From assembly GCF_001999285.1 (NCBI RefSeq), contig NZ_MLHN01000014.1, positions 30,103-94,102 of the forward strand: DNA of 64,000 nt. Direction: 5' to 3'. The translations under genes were made by a program, and so were the position numbers. The DNA is from Rodentibacter genomosp. 1. GTDB lineage: Bacteria; Pseudomonadota; Gammaproteobacteria; Enterobacterales; Pasteurellaceae. Positions 7,906 to 15,884 of this stretch are shown here, piece after piece. Position 1 is the first letter of the stretch; each line of letters opens with the position of its first letter. The notes under the pieces were generated by a model. That model had not been told where the DNA came from. It made no database searches and saw only the letters and a program-made list of their open reading frames with translations.

Positions 7906-7941
7906 CATGATTTTTCACTTTATTCTACTAGACAAATAGAT

Positions 7942-10080
7942 ATGATGAGTAAAACAAACGATGATAGTTCATTAAAAAATGAACAAATTATCCAAAAATT
8001 AGAAGAATTTTATAAAGAGTATAATATCAATATAAAATTTAAATCAGTAACTACTTATTTTCACTTTAATTCTTACAATTTTGAAATTAAAAAAAGTCAG
8101 GATTTTTCAACAATAAAATCCTTAGAGAAAAAATTATATAAAGCATTTCAATTACCTTCAATCTTGATTACACAACAAGAAAGTACTGATGTTTCCTTTC
8201 AAATCATTCATCAAGATAGAAAACCTTATGTATTTTTAGAGGCGGTTCAAAGTGAAGCTTTCCAAAATCCAAAAGATATGCAACTTCCTTTCTTGTTAGG
8301 AGAAAGAAATGGAGCATTCGTAGCAAATTTGGCTAAATTTCCTCATTTGTTAATTAGTGGATGTGTAGGTGCGGGAAAATCAATGTTTATTCATAATTTA
8401 ATATTAAGCCTGCTACATCATCAATCGCCAGAAAAATTAAAATTGATCTTAGTTGATCCTAAAGTAGTAGAATTAAGTATATATAATGACATTCCCCATT
8501 TGCTGACACCCGTGGTTACCGATATGAAAAAAGCGGCAAATGCCTTACGTTGGTGTGTGGATGAAATGGAACGCCGTTATCAATTACTTTCTGCTTTGCA
8601 GGTGCGTAATATTGAAGGCTTTAATGAGAAAATTGATGAATATGAAGGAATGGGAATGCCGATTCCAAATCCGATTTGGAAACAGGATGATACTTCGGAT
8701 CAAATGCCGCCGGCATTGAAAAAATTTAGCTATATCGTGGTGATTTTGGATGAATTTGCTGATCTTGTGATGGTTGCCAGCAAGCAAATTGAAGAGTTAA
8801 TCGCCCGACTTGCACAAAAAGCACGTGCGGTTGGTATTCACCTTATTTTGGCAACGCAACGCCCTTCCGGTGATGTGATTACGAAGCTGATTAAAGCCAA
8901 TATTCCAAGTCGTATTGCATTTACGGTTACTTCGGCAACTGATTCTAGAATCATTATAGATTGTAATGACGCTGAATGTTTGTGTGGTAGAGGTGATATG
9001 TTGGTTTCTCTACCTGGAAATTACGCTCCCCTTAGAGTTCAAGCACCTTTCATTAATGATGATGATATTTCACTTTTTACAGAAAGGTTACGTTTGCAAG
9101 GAAAACCGAAATATATTGATTTTCCTAAAGATTTTTCTAAAAGAATGGAAGAAAAACCGAAATATGATCCAATAATTCCCGATGTATTAAAATATATTCT
9201 TGATAGCCAAAATACCTCGATATCTGCGATTCTACGTCAATTTCATATCGGTTTTAATCGAGCTGCAAGAATTTTAGATTCTTTGGAAGATAAAGGTTTT
9301 ATTTCTCCTTCTTATAACAACAAACGGAAAATCTTAATCAATGAATTTAGTGAGGCAGACTTACCACAAGAAATACTAGAGAGTAAACTACCGGAAGTTG
9401 TAGAAAATAAGCCTAGTTTACAAATAGGATTAATTACATTTGGAAAGTTTTCAGATAGCTTAATAAATAATATTGATGAATATAACATCACTTATTATTC
9501 TTATGGCGACATTGATTATAATGCTATAGTTAATATGGATGTTTTTATATTAGTTGGTGATATAAATGAGAAAATATTAACAAATAAAAAGTTAGAAAAA
9601 ATAATAGAAAATAATACCGAATTAATTACTTTTATTATATCTTTCAATAAAGATAAGGATTTTTTAGATAAATTTAATATTCCATATTTTATAGGAGATG
9701 AAAATAATTCTGATAAGATTAATGAGTTAATAAGATCTTTATGCAATATGTCAGTTAATCCAGGGATGATTAATGTGGATATTGTTGATATTAGTTTAGC
9801 TTTTTCAGATTGTAGAAATGTGAAGTATTTATGTGTAAAAGATAGCACCAAAGAATATCGTCATAATATAAAAAATTATTTCAATAAATCAAATAAAAAG
9901 ATATTATCTTCATTAGTGAATATTGAATCTGACTTTAGTTTATCTTTTGATATTATGTGTTCGATTACGGATTGGATTGCGGAGCAAGTTAATGAAAATG
10001 CAAGGATTGTCTGTGGAACATCATTGAATTTTGCTCTTAAGGATGAATTAAAAATTCATATTTTTTATGCAGAAGAATAA
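7942..10080 (+). CDS. FtsK-type DNA translocase fused to an FtsZ-like C-terminal domain
   Basis: 712 residues with no membrane segment. Residues 1-130 resemble the FtsK alpha domain (RKPYVFLEAVQSEAFQNP). The RecA-like motor carries Walker A GCVGAGKS (140-147), Walker B IVVILDEFADL (about 264-274) and LILATQRPSGDVITKLIKAN. At 425-460 is the FtsK gamma winged helix (SAILRQFHIGFNRAARILDS), which in FtsK reads oriented DNA. From about 493 the protein departs from FtsK: GMINVDIVDI (608) and ARIVCGTSLNFALKDELKI (687) match the second domain of FtsZ (GLMNVDFADV; ATVVIGTSLDPDMNDELRV). The preceding segment (493-600) may be a shrunken GTPase half, without the tubulin GGGTGTG loop. Weak ribosome site. 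Likely a soluble dsDNA pump of the element. Confidence 0.8.
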   Translation: MMSKTNDDSSLKNEQIIQKLEEFYKEYNINIKFKSVTTYFHFNSYNFEIKKSQDFSTIKSLEKKLYKAFQLPSILITQQESTDVSFQIIHQDRKPYVFLEAVQSEAFQNPKDMQLPFLLGERNGAFVANLAKFPHLLISGCVGAGKSMFIHNLILSLLHHQSPEKLKLILVDPKVVELSIYNDIPHLLTPVVTDMKKAANALRWCVDEMERRYQLLSALQVRNIEGFNEKIDEYEGMGMPIPNPIWKQDDTSDQMPPALKKFSYIVVILDEFADLVMVASKQIEELIARLAQKARAVGIHLILATQRPSGDVITKLIKANIPSRIAFTVTSATDSRIIIDCNDAECLCGRGDMLVSLPGNYAPLRVQAPFINDDDISLFTERLRLQGKPKYIDFPKDFSKRMEEKPKYDPIIPDVLKYILDSQNTSISAILRQFHIGFNRAARILDSLEDKGFISPSYNNKRKILINEFSEADLPQEILESKLPEVVENKPSLQIGLITFGKFSDSLINNIDEYNITYYSYGDIDYNAIVNMDVFILVGDINEKILTNKKLEKIIENNTELITFIISFNKDKDFLDKFNIPYFIGDENNSDKINELIRSLCNMSVNPGMINVDIVDISLAFSDCRNVKYLCVKDSTKEYRHNIKNYFNKSNKKILSSLVNIESDFSLSFDIMCSITDWIAEQVNENARIVCGTSLNFALKDELKIHIFYAEE

Positions 10081-10237
10081 ATAATTTTTATCTGAAAATC
10101 TAAATTCTCAGTCGATCTTATTAAAAACAAGTGCATCTTCCTCTATTGGGAAGTTTGGAAGAGGGGATTCTAAAAGCGGAGCTTTCATAGACAGGTGGGG
10201 AAAGCTCACCTATTTTATTTAGACCATATAAATGATG
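10081..10237. other. Non-coding gap after the FtsK-FtsZ-like gene
   Basis: No convincing frame. It holds two hairpin-forming stretches: CCTCT...AGAGG at about 10140-10167, and GAGCTTT...AAAGCTC at about 10180-10208 followed by an AT-rich tract. The latter could end the rightward operon. Most of the integrase of element 1 appears to have been deleted here, since the relic beginning at 10308 fades out near 10238. Confidence 0.5.
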
Positions 10238-10333
10238 AGACCGGCTCTTTGAGCTTAATTATCCATCGTTTCTTATTGTTAATGGCTTTTTTCTCTTATT
10301 ACTCATAGAATAGACCCCTAAAAGGCAAGACAT
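10238..10333 (-). pseudogene. Relic of an integrase 5' end (element 1)
   Basis: On the minus strand, ATGAGTAATAAGAGAAAAAA at 10308 followed by GCCATTAACAATAAGAAACG parallels the start of the integrase at 12044 (ATGAGTAATAGTATAAAAAA, then GCCATTAACGACAAAAACTA). The likeness continues into AAGCTCAAAGAGCC versus AAGCCCAAAGATCC. Upstream, CCTTTTAGGGGTCTATTCT parallels ACTTTTAAGGAGATATTTT. Only the first 12 or so codons are readable (MSNKRKKPLTIRNDG, then stop). It shows that a second copy of the integrase once stood here. Confidence 0.75.
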
Positions 10334-10390
10334 AGTTCGGCTTTATCAATATTTAAGCATTAAAATGACTTTGAGATTAAGAGAAAGAAA

Positions 10391-10426
10391 GTGAATTTAA
10401 ATGAAACATTATCCCAACACACCTGA
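10391..10426 (+). other. Internal attachment junction with old replacement mutS start
   Basis: GTG at 10391 opens MNLNETLSQHT and then a stop. Codon by codon this parallels the present mutS start at 12219 ([11 protein letters not shown]), with synonymous third-base differences (AAT/AAC, TCC/TCA, CAC/CAT). AAGAGAAAG upstream would be its ribosome site. It marks where element 1 once abutted mutS, before element 2 came to lie between them. The Ser at codon 8 (10412) is at the same register as in the other two junctions. Confidence 0.75.
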
Positions 10427-10754
10427 TTTAACAAGAATCCACAGTGCTTTTGTCAGTGATGAAGAAATTATGGCTATCACAGATTTCCTGCGTATGTTTG
10501 GACTACCTCGATATCAAGAAGATATTTTTACTGGTGAAACATTGTCATTATTAAATGACGAACTGGATCCTTTATTTGATAAAGTACGCAAATTCGTGAT
10601 TAAAACAGAAACTACTTCAATCTCGGCAATTATACGCAAGTTTAGCATTGGTTTTAATCGTGCTGCTAATATTATGGCGCAGCTTGAAGCAGAAGGGGTT
10701 ATATCAGAACCATTAAAATCGGGAAAACGAGAGTTACTCATATCAAAAAATTAA
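10401..10754 (+). pseudogene. FtsK C-terminal fragment (end of motor plus gamma domain)
   Basis: The open frame reads 117 residues. The first six or so (MKHYPN) come from an out-of-frame reading of the attachment junction. From TPDLTRIHSAFVSDEEIM onward it matches the extreme end of the FtsK motor, and DPLFDKVRKFV...SAIIRKFSIGFNRAANIMAQ is a complete gamma winged helix. It is therefore probably the 3' end of a second ftsK-like gene whose front was deleted when element 2 collapsed. It lacks the FtsZ-like extension of the 7942 protein. If translated, it could still bind DNA as a gamma-only protein. Confidence 0.7.
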
Positions 10755-10774
10755 AGTAATAGGCAGGAAACTGC

Positions 10775-12044
10775 CTATTTCTCAATTACTAAATCATCTA
10801 AATAATCAGCCCATTTCTGTAACCAAATACGGCATTCTTTGTCATAACTATGTAAATTATAAGTTCCTTCAATTCCTTTTTTTGAATGTCCTAAAATAGC
10901 CTCTCCAACTTCATTTGGACAGCCTAAACGGGCTAAGCCGGTACGAACCGTTCTGCGTAGATCGTGTGGAGACCAATGTTCAATATCTAACATTAAGCCA
11001 TTTTTTCTTAAAGCCCACATTCTTTCTGTTAGATACTTTTGTTGTATTGGCTTTTCTTGTAATCTCATTTGAAATAGGTATCTCGTTGAATGATCAAATG
11101 TTTTTATGAGTTCTATTGCTTGTGTAGAAAGTTGGACATAGCGGGAAGTACCTGTTTTTGTTTCTCTCAAGAAAATTGTTTTCATTTCTAAATCAATATC
11201 ATCCCACTCTATTGTACAAATTTCTCCTGTTCGGCATCCGGTGAGTAATGTAAGCAAAAATACATTTTGGATTTTTTCAGTTAAGCGAGATTTTTTTATC
11301 CATTCTAAGAATATGCTAAGCTCTCTATGATCAAATGCTCGCGTTCCCCGATTATTAGTTAGCTTAACAGTACTCATTTTTAACGTTTCTTTTGCTAAAA
11401 GTGCAGGATTAACAAAATTTTCATCAAACTTGTCTAATCCTATTGCAAAACGGTAAGCTAAAGCCCACTCACGAAGAACGTTACCCGCTTGAACATTAGC
11501 TCCTCTTTCATTTACAATCTTCAAGATATGCTCGGCAATTTCTTTTCTAGTTATAGAAGACGCTAACCTATTACCAAAAGGAATGACAACATCATTATGT
11601 AATGTTCGACGAACTTCATCTGTCCTTTAGGTTTTCTTGCACCGACTATCAAACGACCATTTTCACTATAGTGATCTTCAATATACTGTGATAGATAGAG
11701 TTCAATAAGATCTTTAACATAGAACGGTTTTTTTGATTAGCTTGTTCTTTCTTGTATTTTTTTAGTTCTGATGCGGGACAGCGACCTGCAAGTCGAATAT
11801 GTTTCAATTCTTTAAGCTGCTTTCTCGCTTCTGCTAAACTGACAGCAGGAAATGAGCCAATTTTTACTTGAGTAAGTTTTTGAGTTATCGGGCTTGAATA
11901 ACGATAGAAAAAGGTTTTCAGCCCTGTCTTGCCACAGGTAACTCTTAGACCTGAGTATTCTCCAATATCAGCTTTATCGGGATCTTTGGGCTTCATCGCC
12001 TCAATAGTTTTTGTCGTTAATGGCTTTTTTATACTATTACTCAT
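10775..12044 (-). pseudogene. int: Tyrosine recombinase (integrase), two frameshifts
   Basis: The start at 12044 (MSNSIKKPLTTKTIEAMKPKD) has the N-terminal DUF4102/arm-binding domain of P4-like integrases. Frame breaks occur in an A7 run near 11728-11734 and near 11620-11628 (CCTAAAGGACAG). One added base at each restores YVKDLIELYLSQYIEDHYSE and TDEVRRTLHNDVVIPFGN. The catalytic domain (frame 10775-11524) keeps TGCRTGE (Arg), HDLRRT (His-x-x-Arg), LGHS (His) and GTYN (nucleophile Tyr). It faces away from mutS and its 5' end is next to the right junction, the usual position. Either decayed or two homopolymer sequencing errors. Confidence 0.85.
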
Positions 12045-12218
12045 AAAATATCTCCTTAAAAGTGCTTATATATTATACTATAGGTTTATAGGAGCCTACA
12101 AATAAACCTATATTTAAGTATGGGTTTTTATAAGACTTTATGAAACTTTGATAAACTTTATGAAACGATGAACTTATTTAAAATCATTTAATATCAATAA
12201 CTTAATTAATTTAATAAT
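12045..12218. promoter_or_regulatory. Right-end region: integrase operator, arm-like repeats, new mutS promoter
   Basis: From the integrase start: AAGGAGATAT ribosome site, then an inverted repeat ATAGGTTTAT/ATAAACCTAT (12080-12089 and 12102-12111), then two direct copies of ACTTTATGAAAC (12135-12146 and 12155-12166) 20 bases apart, as expected for integrase or excisionase arm sites. Any promoter for the present mutS must lie here; a weak candidate is TTTATG about 12157 with TAAAAT near 12179. No ribosome site precedes the mutS ATG at 12219. Confidence 0.55.
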
Positions 12219-14804
12219 ATGAATTTAAACGAAAAAATGTCACAACATACCCCAATGATGCAGCAATATCTCAAACTCAAAGCGGAAAATCCGGATATTT
12301 TGCTGTTTTATCGTATGGGGGATTTTTATGAGCTGTTTTATGATGATGCGAAAAAAGCGGCGGCATTATTGGATATCTCCCTAACCAAGCGGGGACAATC
12401 TGCGGGGCTGCCCATTCCGATGGCAGGGGTGCCTTATCATGCCATAGAAGGTTATTTAGCAAAATTGGTTCAGTTGGGTGAGTCTGTCGCTATTTGTGAG
12501 CAGGTGGGGGATCCGGCAACAAGCAAAGGGCCGGTAGAACGTCAAATTGTACGGATTGTAACGCCAGGCACAGTGAGTGATGAAGCCTTGTTACCGGAAC
12601 GCCAAGACAATTTAATTGCTGCTATCTATCAAGAAAAAGATCAATTTGGTTTAGCCACATTAGATATGACATCCGGCCTTTTTCAACTGTGCGAGCCTGA
12701 AAATAAAGAAACGCTACGTGCGGAATTACAACGCATTGCTCCGGTGGAGTTGCTCTATTGCGAAGATTTCAGCGAAATGGCAATCATTGAACATTGTAAA
12801 GGATTACGCCGTCGCCCCATTTGGGAATTTGAACTTGGTACGGCGATTAGCCAGCTCAACCGTCAATTCGGCACGAAAGATTTGCGTGCCTTTGGCGTAG
12901 AAAAATCACCACTTGGACTAAGTGCAGTGGGCTGTTTGTTGCAATATGCGAAAGAAACTCAACGTACCGCCTTACCGCATATTAACAGCATTAGTGTGAT
13001 TCAAAATCAAGATTATATTCAACTGGATGCCGCTACAAGACGCAATTTAGAACTCACTCAAAATCTTGCCGGTGGCACAGAGAATACGCTTGCTTCAGTG
13101 TTGGATAAATGTGTCACCCCAATGGGAAGCCGTTTGCTCAAACGTTGGATTCATCAACCTATTCGGGATACCCAAAAACTTCGCCAACGCCAACAGGCGA
13201 TTGCAGAAATTTTAAATTTTGATCTAGTAGATGAATTACAACCCTATTTAAAACAAGTGGGGGATATGGAACGTATTTTGGCTCGAGTGGCATTGCGTTC
13301 GGCACGTCCACGGGATCTCACCCGTTTGCGTACTGCATTGGAGCAACTCCCCGAATTACAAGCGATCATTCAGCAAAAAACACCGCCATTTTTGACCGCA
13401 CTTTTTACTCAGATCGCAGATTTTAGTGAACAGTGTGATCTCCTACAACGTGCCATTATTGACTTGCCACCACTTTTGATTCGTGATGGTGGGGTGATTG
13501 CACAAGGATACAATGAAGAATTGGACGAATGGCGAACCCTTTCTGATGGTGCAACTCAATATTTAGAGAATCTAGAAAAACGAGAGCGGGACAATACTGG
13601 GATCGATACCTTAAAAATCGGTTTTAATGCCGTTCACGGTTATTATATTCAAATTAGCCAAGGGCAAGCTCATAAAGCACCGATTCATTATGTTCGCCGC
13701 CAAACCTTAAAAAATGCGGAACGCTACATCATTCCGGAACTGAAGGAATATGAAGATAAAGTGCTGAAATCCAAAGGGGCAGCGTTGGCGTTGGAAAAAC
13801 AGCTTTACGAGGAATTATTCGATTTACTGCTCCCACATTTAGGCGCTTTACAACTGGCAAGCCTTGCCTTATCGGAATTAGATGTATTAGTGAATTTGGC
13901 GGAACGTGCAGACCGATTAAACTATGTGATGCCTACATTCTGTGATGAAATCAGTATGACGATTGAAAACGGCCGTCATCCGGTGGTGGAACAAGTGCTT
14001 AAAGAGCCGTTTATCGCCAATCCGGTTGAACTCAATAAAGATCGTCATTTACTCATCATTACCGGCCCTAATATGGGGGGGAAAAGTACTTATATGCGTC
14101 AAACCGCCTTGATTGCGTTAATGGCGTATATGGGAAGTTTTGTTCCGGCAGATCAGGCAAAAATTGGGCCGATTGACCGCATTTTCACCCGTATCGGTGC
14201 CTCTGATGATCTTGCCTCCGGTCGTTCAACCTTTATGGTAGAAATGACGGAAATGGCGAATATTCTCCATCAAGCCAGCGCACAAAGTTTGGTACTAATT
14301 GATGAAATTGGACGAGGCACTTCTACCTATGATGGGCTTTCCCTTGCTTGGGCATGTGCAGAATGGCTGGCGAAAAATATCCGTTCGCTCACCTTATTTG
14401 CCACCCATTATTTTGAATTAACTGCTTTGCCGGAACAATTTGCAGGCATTGTGAACGTGCATTTAGATGCCCTTGAGCATAATAACACCATTGCTTTTAT
14501 GCACAGTGTACAAGAAGGGGCGGCAAGCAAAAGTTATGGTTTAGCGGTTGCCGCCTTAGCCGGGGTACCGCAACAAGTCATTAAACTGGCGAAGCAAAAA
14601 TTGACACAATTAGAAAAAATATCGGGTCATGCTGCCGATCAACAAATTCAAGCTTTGCGAGAAGCTCATCAACACCAGGGAGAGCTTGCCTTTGAACAAG
14701 AAATGGAGGCGTTACGAACAGCAATTGAAAAACTTGATCCTGATGAATTAAGCCCTAAACAGGCATTGGCGTATTTGTATCAACTGAAAAAAATGGTGAA
14801 CTAA
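12219..14804 (+). CDS. mutS: DNA mismatch repair ATPase MutS, N-terminus supplied by the element
   Basis: 861 residues. The mismatch-probing Phe-x-Glu is present (Phe36, Glu38 in MGDFYELF). Walker [14 protein letters not shown] is near residue 616, and the signature/Walker [15 protein letters not shown] near 693. The C-terminal helix-turn-helix region is intact, so the protein looks functional. Residues 1-7 (MNLNEKM) are foreign; the native ones remain at 4022. The replacement keeps length and register exactly (Ser8, Phe36). No clear Shine-Dalgarno precedes 12219 or the second ATG at 12237, and the native promoter is cut off, so expression may be reduced or under element control. Confidence 0.95.
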   Translation: MNLNEKMSQHTPMMQQYLKLKAENPDILLFYRMGDFYELFYDDAKKAAALLDISLTKRGQSAGLPIPMAGVPYHAIEGYLAKLVQLGESVAICEQVGDPATSKGPVERQIVRIVTPGTVSDEALLPERQDNLIAAIYQEKDQFGLATLDMTSGLFQLCEPENKETLRAELQRIAPVELLYCEDFSEMAIIEHCKGLRRRPIWEFELGTAISQLNRQFGTKDLRAFGVEKSPLGLSAVGCLLQYAKETQRTALPHINSISVIQNQDYIQLDAATRRNLELTQNLAGGTENTLASVLDKCVTPMGSRLLKRWIHQPIRDTQKLRQRQQAIAEILNFDLVDELQPYLKQVGDMERILARVALRSARPRDLTRLRTALEQLPELQAIIQQKTPPFLTALFTQIADFSEQCDLLQRAIIDLPPLLIRDGGVIAQGYNEELDEWRTLSDGATQYLENLEKRERDNTGIDTLKIGFNAVHGYYIQISQGQAHKAPIHYVRRQTLKNAERYIIPELKEYEDKVLKSKGAALALEKQLYEELFDLLLPHLGALQLASLALSELDVLVNLAERADRLNYVMPTFCDEISMTIENGRHPVVEQVLKEPFIANPVELNKDRHLLIITGPNMGGKSTYMRQTALIALMAYMGSFVPADQAKIGPIDRIFTRIGASDDLASGRSTFMVEMTEMANILHQASAQSLVLIDEIGRGTSTYDGLSLAWACAEWLAKNIRSLTLFATHYFELTALPEQFAGIVNVHLDALEHNNTIAFMHSVQEGAASKSYGLAVAALAGVPQQVIKLAKQKLTQLEKISGHAADQQIQALREAHQHQGELAFEQEMEALRTAIEKLDPDELSPKQALAYLYQLKKMVN

Positions 14805-14819
14805 AACGCTCATAAAAAC

Positions 14820-14868
14820 GACCGCACTTTACACAATTCGATCTGATATAAAAGTGCGGTCAATTTTT
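14820..14868. terminator. mutS terminator made from an inverted uptake-signal pair
   Basis: GACCGCACTTT and AAAGTGCGGTC (11-bp perfect arms) around a 20-base loop, followed by AATTTTT. Confidence 0.8.
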
Positions 14869-14916
14869 GAAAAGATTCTGTTGTTATGCAGGACAACACT
14901 GATTTTTTGTTTGCTT

Positions 14917-14998
14917 GCAGAGGCACGCAGTGTGTGTCCGAATTTTAACATATTGAAATGATTTGATTTTATAACGGACACACGCAGTGTGTCCCTAC
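14917..14998. repeat. BIME-like paired REP element, copy 1
   Basis: An 82-bp unit ending in GGACACACGCAGTGTGTCC-CTAC, a perfect 8-bp hairpin with the GTAG tetranucleotide (on the opposite strand) at its foot. An inverted, slightly degraded partner (GCAGAGGCACGCAGTGTGTG) lies at the other end, with a 36-base AT-rich spacer between. It is about 90% identical by eye to the inverted copy at 25090-25171. A more degraded pair may follow at 15064-15140 (GACATACATAGTGTGTCC). The 14805-15216 gap otherwise holds only the mutS terminator. Confidence 0.75.
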
Positions 14999-15216
14999 TA
15001 ACCACGTTATTTAATATTGAATAGGTAATATTAGTCTTTCACTTAACGGGATTAGCAAAATAAAACGGACGCACATTGAGTTTCCTTTATAAAAAACAAT
15101 TTCAACAAGTTATAAAAAATGACATACATAGTGTGTCCTTAAAAACAACTCAAAATGTTGTAAAAGTGCGGTTGTTTTCACTGATTTTCCCACCGTCTAT
15201 GGTGGGAGGTGTGTTG

Positions 15217-15801
15217 TTAATAGTAGGAATGTTCGCCTCGTTGATGTTCTGTCACATCTTTTGCCCCTTTCAATTCATTCGGGAATAGACCGACTAATTG
15301 TTTTTCCACTCCATCTTTTAAGGTGACATCCACCATTGAACAACCATTACAGCCCCCTCCAAATTGTAAAACGGCATAGCCGTCTTCTGTAATTTCAATG
15401 AGGGTGATTTTTCCACCATGGCCGGCTAACTGTGGATTAATTTGAGTTTGAATGACATATTCCACACGTTCAATCAAAGGCGCATCATCTGCAACCTTAC
15501 GCATTTTTGCATTTGGTGCCTTTAACGTGAGCTGCGCTCCCAATTCTTCAGTTACATAATCAATCTCGGCGTCTTCTAAAAACGGGAGGCTGATCTCATC
15601 CACAAAGGCTGAGAACGTACTATATTTCATTTCAATATCACTTTCTTCCACTGCACTCGGGGGGCAATAAGATACCCCACATTCTGCATTCGGCGTGCCA
15701 GGGTTTACTACAAAAATACGAATATTCGTGCCTTCTTCTTGTGTATCCAATAATTTACGAAAATGTGCCTGTGCCGCTTCCGAAATAGCAATTTGTTCCA
15801 T
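15217..15801 (-). CDS. nfuA: Fe-S biogenesis protein NfuA
   Basis: 194 residues. The N-terminal half is a degenerate A-type (IscA-like) scaffold domain. The C-terminal Nfu domain carries [12 protein letters not shown], whose CxxC pair bridges a 4Fe-4S cluster between two monomers. It matches E. coli NfuA in length and domain order and delivers clusters to apoproteins under oxidative stress or iron limitation. It sits downstream of comF on the same strand with an 83-base gap. This neighbourhood is conserved in Haemophilus. Confidence 0.95.
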   Translation of the reverse strand: MEQIAISEAAQAHFRKLLDTQEEGTNIRIFVVNPGTPNAECGVSYCPPSAVEESDIEMKYSTFSAFVDEISLPFLEDAEIDYVTEELGAQLTLKAPNAKMRKVADDAPLIERVEYVIQTQINPQLAGHGGKITLIEITEDGYAVLQFGGGCNGCSMVDVTLKDGVEKQLVGLFPNELKGAKDVTEHQRGEHSYY

Positions 15802-15884
15802 AAAGCTTCCTTAATACTTGAGAAAATTTGTCAGATGATACGCCTACCTCGGTATTTTTTCCACTTTTTTGTCGCTCAATCTCA

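Larger units (their letters stand above)
4048..12239. mobile_element. Integrated element in mutS codon 8 (two tandem copies, decayed)
   Basis: Bounded by the orphaned mutS start on the left and the re-started mutS on the right. It is visibly AT-richer than its surroundings and holds no complete uptake signal that I can find across about 8 kb, whereas flanking DNA has one every kilobase or so. Contents left to right: Rep-like initiator, AlpA, small basic protein, cysteine peptidase, XRE repressor, unknown protein, FtsK-FtsZ-like fusion, integrase relic, internal attachment junction (10391-10426), FtsK fragment and frameshifted integrase. Element 1 spans about 4048-10411 and the remnant of element 2 about 10412-12239. 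There are no capsid, terminase or type IV secretion genes. Confidence 0.85.

Noticed and set aside
10401..10754. A full-length new gene starting MKHYPN
   Set aside because: The start codons are an out-of-frame reading of the attachment junction, and the rest is the 3' end of an ftsK-like gene.
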